Shown here: positions 44,113-53,213 of the stretch, one piece after another
Numbering within the stretch: position 1 is the first letter of the stretch
How the letters are laid out: every line of letters begins with the position of its first letter
DNA from: Candidatus Arthromitus sp. SFB-turkey
GTDB taxonomy: Bacteria; Bacillota; Clostridia; Clostridiales; Clostridiaceae
Assembly: GCF_001655775.1 (NCBI RefSeq)
Contig: NZ_LXFF01000023.1
Location: forward strand, 1 to 64,000
Direction of reading: 5' to 3'
Length of the DNA stretch: 64,000 nucleotides
Program-made: the position numbers and the translations under genes
Notes under the pieces: model-generated
The model's database searches: none
Told to the model about the DNA's origin: nothing
The model's input: the letters and a program-made list of their open reading frames with translations, nothing else

Positions 44113-45159
44113 GTGAAGTCATGTAATGTATGTAAAACAGTAGTTAAAGATAATGATAATTTTTGTACATTTTGCGGGAGTAAGATTCAATCTTTAAGTG
44201 AGCTTATACAGGAAAAAAGAAATGAAATGTTATTAAATGATAATAAAGAATCGATAGATAATTTTAATAATGGATTTTTAAGTACTGAAGTAAGAAAATT
44301 TAAAAAAAACAGAAGGACTTTAGTTTTAAGTTTGATTTTTTTATTAATAGCTATATTTTTAGGTTTGTTAGTAGGAAATCAGATAGATGGAGAAAATGTT
44401 CAAAAAGAGAATGTTGTTATAGAAAGTCAACTTGATAAAAACGATTATGGTGATGTTTATAATAATGGGAATAACGTTGCAGATAAACAAGAACAAGAAA
44501 ATTTATTTGATGGTGAGTTTAAACCTATTAATGAAATGGAATATAATTTTCAAAATAATAAAGTTGTGGGAAATACACAAGAATATTTAACTCCACCTGG
44601 TAATGTTAATGAAAAAGTATCTATGAGTGGGGATATGTTTTTACAATTATATAATGCAACTGATAGTTTGAAAATGGATAGAGATAAAATTTTATTTACA
44701 TCTTTAGTTAGAGATTTAAATGGAAAAGATTTGTGTAAATTTGTTTATAATGCACATCAATTTACAGCAACTTATGGAGATAATGATAAACTTTTATATA
44801 TTATGAATTCATTTGGTGAAAAAGTTTTTGAAGATGGACAAGTTATAAAATCTATAGAAGAATTTTTAGTTTCCTATGAAGATATGTTAAATATAAGCAA
44901 GATTAGTAAAATGATTATAAATTTGATACATGATGAGCCTACCATTTCAAAGTTTCCTAGTATAATTAATCAGCAGTATTTATGGAATATAACTGTTCAA
45001 AATAATCTTATTACAGTTGTATCTTATGTTGATCATAGAAGTGAAAAAGGTGGAAAAATTAGAGAGAATTTCAAAATTATTTTGAAGAAAGATGGTAGTA
45101 TATATAAAATAGTTGATTTGATTTTTAATGGAGAAAAAAGTGAAAAGATAATTTATTAA
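44113..45159 (+). CDS. Zinc-ribbon membrane protein
   Basis: 348 residues from GTG 44113 (GGGGTGAA upstream; ATG-free TTG-type start at 44092 is less likely). The N-terminus has a CxxC...CxxC zinc ribbon (CNVCKTVVKDNDNFCTFCG), then a basic stretch and one transmembrane segment (LVLSLIFLLIAIFLGLLVG, about 72-90). The extracellular part (about 95-348) is of unknown fold, beginning with Asn/Glu-rich linker. Zinc-ribbon plus single helix proteins are common in Firmicutes and poorly characterised. The gene appears monocistronic. Confidence 0.8.
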   Translation: MKSCNVCKTVVKDNDNFCTFCGSKIQSLSELIQEKRNEMLLNDNKESIDNFNNGFLSTEVRKFKKNRRTLVLSLIFLLIAIFLGLLVGNQIDGENVQKENVVIESQLDKNDYGDVYNNGNNVADKQEQENLFDGEFKPINEMEYNFQNNKVVGNTQEYLTPPGNVNEKVSMSGDMFLQLYNATDSLKMDRDKILFTSLVRDLNGKDLCKFVYNAHQFTATYGDNDKLLYIMNSFGEKVFEDGQVIKSIEEFLVSYEDMLNISKISKMIINLIHDEPTISKFPSIINQQYLWNITVQNNLITVVSYVDHRSEKGGKIRENFKIILKKDGSIYKIVDLIFNGEKSEKIIY

Positions 45160-45219
45160 CAAGACAGAGTTTGTGTGATATAATTATCACTCAAGTTCAT
45201 TTTTAAAAGGGTGATATAT

Positions 45220-46254
45220 TTGAAATTTGTTGGAATTTTTATTACCGTAATTTTAGCCTTAGTATCAAATTTCATAAGCGATTTAATTCCAATGCACTTA
45301 ATATCGGCTGGAGTTTTTGCTATGATATTGGGTATGTTTTTTCATAAATTTATAATTAAAAGTTCTGATATAGAATATGGATTGAAATTTGTAGCGAAAA
45401 AGATACTTAAATTTTCAATAATTTTAATGGGATTTACTCTTAGTTTTTCTCAAGTGTTTTATGTTGGAAAATACTCTTTAATTGTTATGGTTTTTACATT
45501 GGTAGCTGCATTTGGTGGAGGGTATTTATTAGGAAAATTATTTAAAATGGATTGGAAGCTTTCAGGATTAATTTCTGCTGGTACAGGTATTTGTGGTGGA
45601 AGTGCTATTGCGGCAATTGCTCCTACTATTGAGGCTGAAGATAAATTTGTAGCTTATGCAATTTCAGCGACATTTATATTTGATATTCTTATGGTTATTT
45701 TATTTCCGATTATGGGAAAAAAATTAGGAATGAGTGATTTAGGTTTTGGTCTTTGGGCTGGAACTGCTATAAATGATACATCTTCAGTTGTTGCAGCAGG
45801 ATATGCGTTTTCTGATTTAGCAGGAAAATTTTCTACTATTGTAAAATTAACAAGAACTCTTTCAATAATACCGGTAGTTTTAATTTTTGGATATATTCAT
45901 CAAAGAGAAAAAATAAGAATGAATATTAGTTCTAATGAAAAGATAAAAGTTTCAATTAAGTCTATTTTTCCATGGTTTATAATATTTTTCTTATTGATGG
46001 TTCTTGTAAGAAGTTTGTGTGATGCTTTTCTTGTTGGAAGGTTTATTACATCAGAAATGATTGGAAATATGTCTAATGTTATTTCTACTGTGAGTAAATT
46101 TTTGATGGTTATGGCACTTGGAGCAATTGGACTTTTAACTGATTTTAAAAAAGTTATGAAAAGTGGTTTCAAACCCATGTTACACGGATTTATAATATCA
46201 GCTTTGGTGGTTGTTGTTGCATATGTTGTTCAACTTATGATAGGTCAAGTTTAA
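45220..46254 (+). CDS. YeiH/UPF0324 family putative sulfate exporter
   Basis: 344 residues from TTG 45220 (AAAGGGTG upstream). About ten membrane segments; LGMFFHKFIIKSSDIEYGLKFVAKKILKF, GTGICGGSAIAAIAPTIEAED and LWAGTAINDTSSVVAAGYAFS are conserved YeiH-family blocks. The family is named as putative sulfate exporters from a single experimental lineage, and the substrate is not secure. Strong terminator follows. Confidence 0.88.
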   Translation: MKFVGIFITVILALVSNFISDLIPMHLISAGVFAMILGMFFHKFIIKSSDIEYGLKFVAKKILKFSIILMGFTLSFSQVFYVGKYSLIVMVFTLVAAFGGGYLLGKLFKMDWKLSGLISAGTGICGGSAIAAIAPTIEAEDKFVAYAISATFIFDILMVILFPIMGKKLGMSDLGFGLWAGTAINDTSSVVAAGYAFSDLAGKFSTIVKLTRTLSIIPVVLIFGYIHQREKIRMNISSNEKIKVSIKSIFPWFIIFFLLMVLVRSLCDAFLVGRFITSEMIGNMSNVISTVSKFLMVMALGAIGLLTDFKKVMKSGFKPMLHGFIISALVVVVAYVVQLMIGQV

Positions 46255-46264
46255 GGGCAACAAT

Positions 46265-46298
46265 AAAATAAGGATGCAGTTTTCTGCATCCTTATTTT
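46265..46298 (+). terminator. Terminator after the YeiH-like gene
   Basis: AAAATAAGGATGCAG at 46265-46279 pairs with CTGCATCCTTATTTT at 46284-46298. Confidence 0.92.
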
Positions 46299-46398
46299 AT
46301 TTGTAGAAATTTAAAAATTATATAACTTTATTTTAAATATAAAAATTGTTATCATTTATTTGTATTTTTGAGAAATATTTGAGGAGAGAAAAACTTTT

Positions 46399-46712
46399 AT
46401 GTCAAATAGGAAAAGAGTTTCAGTTATGGTTATTGCACATATTCCAATGATAATTGGAGCTGTTGTTTTAGGTTTAAAAGGTGGATTAATAATGGGAATT
46501 GTTTATGGTGTTTTAAGTTTTTGGTTTGGACATTCATGCCATCATCACCTATAGCATTTTTATTTACGTCGTTTTATTCTTTGGGAGAGATAAGTGGGAA
46601 TTTTTGGAGCTTAATTATTTGTTTTGTTCCTAGAATATTGATAGGATTGTTAACTTATTTTCTTATTAGTGCAATTTATAAGGTTTCTAAAAATAAATTT
46701 GTGTGTAATTAA
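46399..46712 (+). pseudogene. Broken ECF transporter S component, PanT-like (pantothenate uptake)
   Basis: ATG 46399 follows GAGGAGAG. The first frame gives RVSVMVIAHIPMIIGAVVLG and then VYGVLSFWFGH, but stops at 46552-46554. The continuation (FMPSSPIAFLFTSFYSLGE, ICFVPRILIGLLTYFLI) is in another frame starting around 46535, so one base was gained or lost near 46535-46545. The C-terminal third of a normal S component (about 180-200 residues) is missing. The PRILVG-type motif and location before a pantothenate kinase remnant suggest PanT, but other vitamins are possible. Confidence 0.75.
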
Positions 46713-47297
46713 AGTTGATGAATTTTATGCCATTGGTTATGGTGGTTTATATTCATTAGGTAAAAGTTGAGCTATCGTTGTTAGTATGGGAACTGGAACT
46801 GTATATGTTAAGGCAACAGAAAATTTTATAGTACATATAAGAGGAAGTGGAGTTGGTAGAGGTACATTAATTTGATTTTCAGAAAAGTTACTTAATATTA
46901 CGAATTTAGATTTAATTGATAAGTATATAAAAAAGGATCTCTTTCAAAAGTTGATTTAGCTATTGAAGATATTTGTAATGAGTTGATTCCATTTTTACCC
47001 TCAGATACAACAGCATCAAATTTTGGAAGTATTAAATTTGATGCAACAAAAAATGATTTAGTATTTGTAATAATAAATATGATTTATCAAACTATAGGAT
47101 TACTTGCAGTGTTTTATATAAAAAATGATAATATTAAAGATATTGTATTAACAGGAAGTTTAACTACATTTTCTGTTATAACTCAAGTTTTTAAGAAACT
47201 TGAGATTTTATATAATGTTAAGTTTAATATTCCAAATGATAGTGTATTTTCCACAGCCATAGGAACAATTATTTATTATAAAAAATTTTTGCAATAA
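46713..47297 (+). pseudogene. coaW: Broken type II pantothenate kinase
   Basis: Directly after the truncated transporter the frame reads VDEFYAIGYGGLYSLGKS, then TGA (46768-46770), AIVVSMGTGTVYVKATENF, GSGVGRGTLI, TGA (46873-46875), FSEKLLNITNLDLIDKYI. A one-base change in an A-run near 46930 shifts to KGSLSKVDLAIEDICNELI and a final part with TTASNFGSIKFD and IVLTGSLTTFSV, ending at 47297. These are the ASKHA motifs of type II (Fumble/CoaW) pantothenate kinase, without an N-terminal phosphate-binding strand. It needs at least two nonsense changes and one frameshift to be read. Confidence 0.88.
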
Positions 47298-47360
47298 TTG
47301 CATATTTATGTCGAGAAAGGAAATAATTTTAAAAAGATTATTTTCCAGGAGGCTTATTAT

Positions 47361-47885
47361 ATGGTAAAAAATATCATTGCATTAATTTTGAGTTTTATGT
47401 TTATTATTTTTATAGCTAGTTATAGAGTTTCGGCACTTAGAGATAAAGAGTCGTATGAGTATGCTTGTTATGAGACTGAAAATAGTTTTTTAAATAATAT
47501 TGGTTTAGATAAACTTAGAAGCAAATTTTTTGATAAATTTAAAATATTTGACGCAAATAGAGAAGAGAATAAGAATCTTATTAAAGCAAATCGTGAATTA
47601 AACAAAGAGATAAAAGAGAAACTTAAAGAAAATAAATCAAATCTTTCTCAAGATACATGGAAAGAAATTAGATCTTATAAGAATGAAATAAACGATATGA
47701 AAATTTCAACGAGAGAAAAAGTTAAAGATTTGATTGATAAGCAAAAAGAATATTTGCAAAATTCTAATTATAGTGATGAATCTATTGAAGAGTTTATAAA
47801 TGTTTTGATAAGTGCTCAAGAGTTGAAAAGAGAAAGTATAGAGTTTGAAAAAAATTATTTACACAAAATAAATGATTTAATATGA
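47361..47885 (+). CDS. Secreted helical protein, 174 residues
   Basis: AGGAGG 9 bases upstream of ATG 47361. A signal peptide or anchor (KNIIALILSFMFIIFIASYRVSA, cleavage possible near residue 27) leads into a charged, mostly alpha-helical mature part with heptad-like ANRELNKEIKEKLKENKSNL and EINDMKISTREKVKDLIDKQ, a likely coiled coil. I do not recognise a family. Its stop lies next to a long bidirectional terminator. Intact gene right after a block of decay. Confidence 0.7.
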   Translation: MVKNIIALILSFMFIIFIASYRVSALRDKESYEYACYETENSFLNNIGLDKLRSKFFDKFKIFDANREENKNLIKANRELNKEIKEKLKENKSNLSQDTWKEIRSYKNEINDMKISTREKVKDLIDKQKEYLQNSNYSDESIEEFINVLISAQELKRESIEFEKNYLHKINDLI

Positions 47886-47923
47886 TAAAGGTACTTAATT
47901 TTTTAAGTACCTTTATCATTTTT
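47882..47923. terminator. Strong bidirectional terminator
   Basis: ATGATAAAGGTACTTAA at 47882-47898 pairs perfectly with 47903-47919 around TTTT. The 3' codons of the leftward GNAT gene are inside the stem. Confidence 0.93.
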
Positions 47924-48445
47924 TATATAATAGAGCACGTGAGGATATAATTTTGAATTTTTAGAAACTCTTGGATGGTTAAAATCTTTTAAATAATTCA
48001 TTTTGATTTTTTTCATAACTTTTTGGGATGGTATATTTAATTTAGATGTAAAACTATAAATTTGCTGAAAATTTAAATTTGTGAAACCGTGTTTAATACA
48101 CGCTAAAGCTCCTTCACTAGCAAAGCCATTATTCCAATAAATTTTGTTAATTCTCCATCCTATTTCAATAAAGTTATCGTTGATTATACCAGGTAAAGTT
48201 GTATTATGAAATCCAATGAATCCGATAAAATTTTTATTTGATTTCAGTTCACATGCATATAAACCGTATCCATATGTATTTAATTCATCATTGATTTTAT
48301 TATAAAAATTTATTGTTTCGTCTTTGGTTAGTATATTTGGGAAAAATTTCATTATTTCTTTATCAGAATTCATTTTTATGAATGTGTGGAGATCTTCGTT
48401 TTTCCAATTTCTTAAAATTAATCTATTTGTTTCTAAATGTATCAT
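47903..48445 (-). CDS. GNAT family N-acetyltransferase (RimJ/L type)
   Basis: 180 residues. The N-terminal LETNRLILRNWKNEDL is the RimJ/RimL signature; IGWRINKIYWNNGFASEGALACIKHGF contains the acetyl-CoA pyrophosphate-binding motif A, and SQKVMKKIKM the final helix. Such enzymes acetylate N-terminal amines or small molecules; the target is unknown. ATG follows AGGAGACAT. The stop codon lies in a terminator stem. Confidence 0.9.
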   Translation of the reverse strand: MIHLETNRLILRNWKNEDLHTFIKMNSDKEIMKFFPNILTKDETINFYNKINDELNTYGYGLYACELKSNKNFIGFIGFHNTTLPGIINDNFIEIGWRINKIYWNNGFASEGALACIKHGFTNLNFQQIYSFTSKLNIPSQKVMKKIKMNYLKDFNHPRVSKNSKLYPHVLYYIKNDKGT

Positions 48446-48488
48446 GAGGTATGTCTCCTAAAAAAATTTAAAATGGAGGTTTTTTAAG

Positions 48489-49229
48489 ATGATAGCAATA
48501 ATATCACCGTCACTTACAATGGAAGAATGTAGTGATAATTATACAAATTTAACGATACCTTTTCAAGTTGACATGGCTAAGAAAATTGTTTCTAGAATAA
48601 ATGAACTTAATATTCAAGATATGAAATCTATAATGAATATTAATGAAAAATTAGCTACAATTAATAAATTGAGATATAAAAAAATAAAATTTGATAATAA
48701 TGGAAGTCCAGCCATACTTTCTTATACTGGAACAGTTTATAAAAATATTAACGCATCAATATTTGATTTAGATGAAATTGAGTTTTGTAAAAAACATGTT
48801 AGGATTTTAAGTGGTCTTTATGGGATTTTAAAACCTTATGATAGTATCTACGAATATAGACTTGAGCTTAAAACTAAGATTGATATTGAAGATAGTAATA
48901 ATTTGTATGATTATTTTGGGAATTCAATATATAAATGCTTAATTTCAGAAGATAGAGAAATTGTAAATCTTTGTTCTGGTGAATATAGCAAAGCGATAAT
49001 TCCATATTTAACAAATGAGGATAAGTTTATAACATGCAGTTTTAAAATTAATAAAAATGGAGTTTTGAAAACTTTTGCAACAGATGCTAAAGATACAAGA
49101 GGAAGAATGATAAATTTTATCGTAAAAAATAAAATAAATAATGTAGAGTTATTAAAGAATTTTAATGAAAACGGATATGTTTTTAGAGAAGAATTATCCA
49201 ATGATAGTGAATATGTTTTTGTAAAATAA
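48489..49229 (+). CDS. yaaA: Peroxide stress protein YaaA
   Basis: 246 residues. The sequence follows UPF0246: IAIISPSLTMEE at the start, PAILSYTGTVYKNI, HVRILSGLYGILKPYDSIYEYRLEL, SGEYSKAIIPY and KDTRGRMINFIVKN. In E. coli YaaA limits intracellular iron during peroxide stress and binds DNA through an HhH-like motif. GGAGGTTTTTTAAG precedes ATG. Fits with rubrerythrin and Nox in an anaerobe's oxygen defence. Confidence 0.92.
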   Translation: MIAIISPSLTMEECSDNYTNLTIPFQVDMAKKIVSRINELNIQDMKSIMNINEKLATINKLRYKKIKFDNNGSPAILSYTGTVYKNINASIFDLDEIEFCKKHVRILSGLYGILKPYDSIYEYRLELKTKIDIEDSNNLYDYFGNSIYKCLISEDREIVNLCSGEYSKAIIPYLTNEDKFITCSFKINKNGVLKTFATDAKDTRGRMINFIVKNKINNVELLKNFNENGYVFREELSNDSEYVFVK

Positions 49230-49254
49230 AAGTACTCATTAAGAGTACTTTTTT
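49228..49254. terminator. Bidirectional terminator
   Basis: AAAAGTACTC at 49228-49237 pairs with GAGTACTTTT at 49243-49252; shared by yaaA and the ZIP gene. Confidence 0.82.
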
Positions 49255-50041
49255 AATTTAATATGATTTCTAACATTAATAATAGTATAAAGCCTAATAT
49301 AAAACCAATGGTTCCATGATTTTTAGATTTATTTGAATTACATTCTGGTATTAATTCATCAATAACAACAATTATTATAGTTCCGGCAGCAAACGAAAGT
49401 ATAAAAGGTAGAAGGGAAACAATTTTATTTGCTAAAATAATTCCTAGTATACCTCCTAATGGTTCTAGTAATCCAGGAATGGATCCTATAACAAATGATT
49501 TTAGTGTTGAAATTCTTTCATTTTTTAATGGTATGGAAAGAGAAAAACCTTCTGGGAAATTTTGTAGTACCATAGCGATTGATAAGGTGATTGCGCCAGC
49601 TAGACTTCCGGTTAGATTTTGAGAACTACTTAAAGAGAAAGCTATACCTATTGAAATTCCTTCAATCATATTGCGCAGTGCAGAGGATAAAATTATAAGA
49701 GATTTTTTCTTTAGAGACATGGATATAGGTAGATTATTTTTTAAAATTATACATGATATAAATTTATCTGTTAATTTGAATGATAAAGCTCCTAAAATGA
49801 AACCTAAAGTTATGGAAAACAAATTAGTTAGTTTATTATCTGATAATTCTGTAGCTGGTATGAGTAATGACCAAATAGAAGATGAAATCATCATACCTGC
49901 AGTGAAACCTAAAAATATTTTATAATATTTTATACTTAAATTATTTTTGATAAACAATACACAAGAAGCACCTAGTATAGTTGATATCATTGCTATTGTT
50001 GTACTTATTAATGTTAGTTTCAATGATGAGAAAGTATACAT
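49253..50041 (-). CDS. ZIP family metal transporter
   Basis: 262 residues with about eight membrane segments. SALRNMIEGISIGIAFSLSS and AMVLQNFPEGFSLSIPL hold the family's conserved metal-site residues (HNIPEG-type motifs, here NMIEG and NFPEG), with ILGIILANKIVSLLPF and AGTIIIVVIDELIPE following. These transporters move Zn2+, Mn2+ or Fe2+ into the cytosol. CAGGAG is about 13 bases before ATG, somewhat far. The gene is leftward and alone. Confidence 0.88.
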   Translation of the reverse strand: MYTFSSLKLTLISTTIAMISTILGASCVLFIKNNLSIKYYKIFLGFTAGMMISSSIWSLLIPATELSDNKLTNLFSITLGFILGALSFKLTDKFISCIILKNNLPISMSLKKKSLIILSSALRNMIEGISIGIAFSLSSSQNLTGSLAGAITLSIAMVLQNFPEGFSLSIPLKNERISTLKSFVIGSIPGLLEPLGGILGIILANKIVSLLPFILSFAAGTIIIVVIDELIPECNSNKSKNHGTIGFILGFILLLMLEIILN

Positions 50042-50459
50042 TATTTAAGAAAAACTCCTGAAGACTTCTAAGATAAATTAAATAAAAATACGAATTTATT
50101 TTAATAATATTAAATAGATTTAATATTGTGATTATAGAAAAATATATTTTTTATTTTTGATTTTAGGAATTTAGATTAATGCAATTTTGGATATGTATTA
50201 AAAAATAGAGTATTTAAATTTAAAATATTTAAATTTATTATATAAAATTATAGAATTTCGTTAAAAAAAAGTATATATGCTTGATAAATGTGTAATTAGT
50301 AATCTTGATTTTTAATTAAGTAATGTTATATTATATTGTAGCCTACTAATGGTAAATGCTATTAATAATATCTAAATTAAAATATCATTTTTATCATGTT
50401 TATAGTGATGTGATTGTTTGATTAGTATTTAGTTTGGTTTTGAATTTTAGGAGGTTTTC
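50042..50459. other. AT-rich intergenic region with a candidate promoter for the NlpC/P60 gene
   Basis: 418 bases without a gene. A rightward promoter candidate is TTGATT at 50305-50310 with TATATT at 50327-50332 (16-base spacer), leaving a 120-base leader. AAATTTAAA-type repeats near 50215-50240 are probably just composition. No known riboswitch pattern was seen in the leader. Confidence 0.45.
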
Positions 50460-51137
50460 ATGAACAGTAGATTAAAGAAGCTTTTGGGAGGAATTGTTTT
50501 AAGTTCTACTTTATTTTGTGTTGTTCCAAAGGCTGACCCACTACCTGTTAATGAACAAGTTAATCAGGATGATGAAGAGGGAATTTTTGAAACTATTTAC
50601 GATAAAATAGCAGGTGGAGATACTAATATTTCTGTTTCAAACGATGACGATTTAGGAATAAGACCAAATATTGATGTTGATGATCCACCGAAACAAGATG
50701 TTCCTCAAAAAAATAGAAGCACAGAGGTTAAAGAAGGTACAGAGCAAAAAGTAGAAAAAAGTAGTAATGAGAGCATGGGCAGTAATATTGCAAATTTTGC
50801 TAAAAGTTTAGTTGGAAAACCATATGTTTATGGTTCAACAGGACCTAACTCTTTTGATTGTTCGGGATTTGTAGTTTATGTTTATAAAAAATTTGGAATT
50901 AATCTTCCAAGAACTAGTCAAGCTCAGGCTTATGTAGGAAAGAGAATAAGTAAAAGTGAGTTACAACCTGGTGACTTGGTATTTTCAAATACGTATTCAT
51001 CTTTGTCTCATGTTGGAGTTTATATAGGTAATGGACAGTTTGTTCATGCGGCAAATTCAAGCACAGGTGTTACAATTTCTAATATAAATGATGGTTATTA
51101 TGGTCCAAGATATGCTTGGTCAACGAGACCATATTAA
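50460..51137 (+). CDS. NlpC/P60 cell-wall endopeptidase
   Basis: 225 residues. Signal peptide about 1-25, a low-complexity acidic linker (26-105), then an NlpC/P60 domain (about 110-225): GKPYVYGSTGPNSFDCSGF with catalytic Cys, LSHVGVYIGNGQFVHAAN with catalytic His and second His. It cleaves gamma-D-Glu to diamino acid bonds in peptidoglycan stem peptides. It precedes the shape cluster and is probably used in wall expansion or cell separation. AGGAGG precedes the ATG. Confidence 0.94.
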   Translation: MNSRLKKLLGGIVLSSTLFCVVPKADPLPVNEQVNQDDEEGIFETIYDKIAGGDTNISVSNDDDLGIRPNIDVDDPPKQDVPQKNRSTEVKEGTEQKVEKSSNESMGSNIANFAKSLVGKPYVYGSTGPNSFDCSGFVVYVYKKFGINLPRTSQAQAYVGKRISKSELQPGDLVFSNTYSSLSHVGVYIGNGQFVHAANSSTGVTISNINDGYYGPRYAWSTRPY

Positions 51138-51142
51138 GATTG

Positions 51143-51173
51143 AAGGCAATGTTTTAAAACATTGCCTTTTTTA
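51143..51173 (+). terminator. Terminator after the NlpC/P60 gene
   Basis: AAGGCAATGTTTT at 51143-51155 is followed directly by its complement AAAACATTGCCTT at 51156-51168 and Ts. Confidence 0.88.
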
Positions 51174-51233
51174 TTATTATATTTAGAAAAAAAATACATA
51201 TATTTTTATTATAGTTTATTTTGGGGGGATAAT

Positions 51234-51953
51234 ATGAATTGTAGAAGAGATAAGTATAAAAAAAATATGAGAAGTAAAGGCATATTTATTTCAATTTTAT
51301 CTATGGTTTTAGTTTTAGGATTATCTTTCGTTATTGCTAATGGTTTAGCTATGGTTATATATAAAGGTGGCATTTCAGAAAATTTACAACAAAATGTTGG
51401 TGATAAAGAGAGTGTTTTGGAAGAGAAAGAGAAAAATTATCAAAATGAATTGTTAGAAGATAATTTGGTATTATTTCAAGGTGGAGTTTTCACAGATTTA
51501 GAGAATGCCGAAGAATTTAAAGATAGTATAGAAGATAAAACTTTAGCTAGTATTGTTAACGATGGAAAATATGAAAGAATAGTTTTAGGAGTATCTACTA
51601 AGGATACATTTTTAGATATGGTTGAAATGTTTAAAAAGAATAATATTCAATTTGTAAAGCAAGTGTACAGAATTCCTACTGATGTAAAATACAATTCTGA
51701 AATATTGGAAATTATAGATTTATTTACTAATTTTGTTTTGGATAATTTTGAATATTTGACAGATGAATTTGATATAGAAGATTTTAAACAAGATGTTATA
51801 GAAGTAGAAGCAAATTATGGTAAGGTAGGTTCGTATAAACAATTCAAAGATCTTAAAGAGTTGATTTTAGAACTTGATGATAAAATTGTTAAGGAAGATT
51901 TAGAGAGTATAGTTGATTTTATATATTTTAGTTTTAAAGATTACAAGATTTAA
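51234..51953 (+). CDS. Membrane protein with SPOR-like domain
   Basis: 239 residues from ATG 51234 (GGGGGG at 51223-51228 upstream). A cytoplasmic basic N-terminus is followed by one helix (about 19-42, ILSMVLVLGLSFVIANGLAMVI), then LVLFQGGVFTDLENAEEFKDSIEDK and later FLDMVEMFKKNNIQFVKQVYRI, which match the SPOR-fold pattern of a beta-alpha-beta repeat binding denuded glycans. The C-terminal 90 residues are helical. Clostridial mreB loci often have a SPOR-type protein upstream. It may help septal or lateral wall assembly. Confidence 0.65.
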   Translation: MNCRRDKYKKNMRSKGIFISILSMVLVLGLSFVIANGLAMVIYKGGISENLQQNVGDKESVLEEKEKNYQNELLEDNLVLFQGGVFTDLENAEEFKDSIEDKTLASIVNDGKYERIVLGVSTKDTFLDMVEMFKKNNIQFVKQVYRIPTDVKYNSEILEIIDLFTNFVLDNFEYLTDEFDIEDFKQDVIEVEANYGKVGSYKQFKDLKELILELDDKIVKEDLESIVDFIYFSFKDYKI

Positions 51954-52186
51954 ATTCGTATTCAATAATGCTTGTTTAAATTAGTCTTAAATGATAGAAT
52001 AATATAGAAATTTTGTATTTAATGTAAATTAATGCCAGTACATATAAAAAATATTTTAAAATTTATAAAAGTGTATATTAATTGAATAATAAAGTATAAA
52101 AATGTAACAATCTTAAAATGAGCGATGCAAAAATATTGTAAATGAGTGTGAAGAAAATAATTAAGTTATTTGAGAGGAGATAGATT

Positions 52187-53206
52187 ATGGGGTTGTTTGG
52201 TATAAGTAAGGATATGGGAATAGATCTTGGAACTGCAAACACACTTGTATATGTAAAAGGAAAAGGTATAGTTTTAAGAGAACCATCAGTTGTTGCGATA
52301 AATGACATTACAAAAAGAGCTTTAGCTGTAGGTAGAGAAGCTAAGCAGATGATTGGAAGGACACCAGGAAATATTGTTGCAATAAGGCCACTTAAAGATG
52401 GAGTTATAGCAGATTTTGAAGTTACACAAACAATGTTAAAGAGATTCATTGAGAAAGTTACATCTAAAAGTATTTTGGCTAGTCCGAGAATTATAGTATG
52501 TTTTCCATCAGGAGTTACAGGTGTTGAAAAAAGAGCTATTGAAGAAGCTACTAAGCAAGCTGGTGCTAGAGAGGTTGTTCTGATGGAAGAGCCTATGGCT
52601 GCAGCCATAGGGGCTGGTTTGCCTGTTGATGATGCTACTGGAAGTATGATAGTTGACATTGGAGGTGGAACTACTGAAGTGGCAGTTATATCTCTTGGAG
52701 GTATTGTAACAAGTAAATCTTTGAGAATAGCTGGAAATGAATTAGATCAGTCTATAACTAGTTACATAAAAAAAGAATTCAATCTTATGATTGGAGAAAG
52801 AACTGCAGAACAAGTTAAAATGGAGATAGGTTCGGCTTTTCAATTAGATGAGGTAGAAAGAGTTATAGATATAAAGGGAAGAGATTTAGTAACTGGATTA
52901 CCTAAAACTATTAAGGTAACTGAAGATCAGATAAGAGATGCTCTTAAAGAGCCGGTGTCTGCTATAATAGATTCTATTAAAACAACTCTTGAGAAAACTC
53001 CTCCAGAGTTAGCGGCGGATATTATGGAAAAGGGTATAATGCTTGCTGGTGGTGGAGCTTTGTTAAGAAATTTAGATGCTTTGATAAATTATGAAACTCA
53101 CATGCCTGTTCATATAGCAGAGCAACCTTTAGATTGTGTTGCTTTAGGAGCTGGAAAGGCACTTGAAAATTTTGATAGGATAGCTAAAAATCAAAGAGGA
53201 TATTAG
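52187..53206 (+). CDS. mreB: Rod shape-determining protein MreB
   Basis: 339 residues. Actin-fold phosphate loops [17 protein letters not shown] and [19 protein letters not shown], and [21 protein letters not shown] are present, as in MreB/Mbl. N-terminal GLFGISKDM is the membrane-binding hydrophobic tip typical of Firmicutes MreB. It polymerises under the membrane to guide wall synthesis. Followed by mreC and mreD, so it is the mreB of the operon. GAGAGGAG precedes the ATG. Confidence 0.97.
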   Translation: MGLFGISKDMGIDLGTANTLVYVKGKGIVLREPSVVAINDITKRALAVGREAKQMIGRTPGNIVAIRPLKDGVIADFEVTQTMLKRFIEKVTSKSILASPRIIVCFPSGVTGVEKRAIEEATKQAGAREVVLMEEPMAAAIGAGLPVDDATGSMIVDIGGGTTEVAVISLGGIVTSKSLRIAGNELDQSITSYIKKEFNLMIGERTAEQVKMEIGSAFQLDEVERVIDIKGRDLVTGLPKTIKVTEDQIRDALKEPVSAIIDSIKTTLEKTPPELAADIMEKGIMLAGGGALLRNLDALINYETHMPVHIAEQPLDCVALGAGKALENFDRIAKNQRGY

Positions 53207-53213
53207 TATTTAA

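Noticed and set aside
18134-46875. TGA reassigned to a sense codon (genetic code 4)
   Set aside because: Trp is encoded by TGG throughout intact genes, and the 208-residue lipoprotein gene ends with TGA at 40554-40556. TGA in frame occurs only in genes with other signs of damage, apart from the lipoprotein at 18134.
50340-50459. c-di-AMP (ydaO) riboswitch before the NlpC/P60 gene
   Set aside because: This class often precedes wall hydrolases, but the leader is AT-rich and lacks the expected G/C-rich conserved segments.
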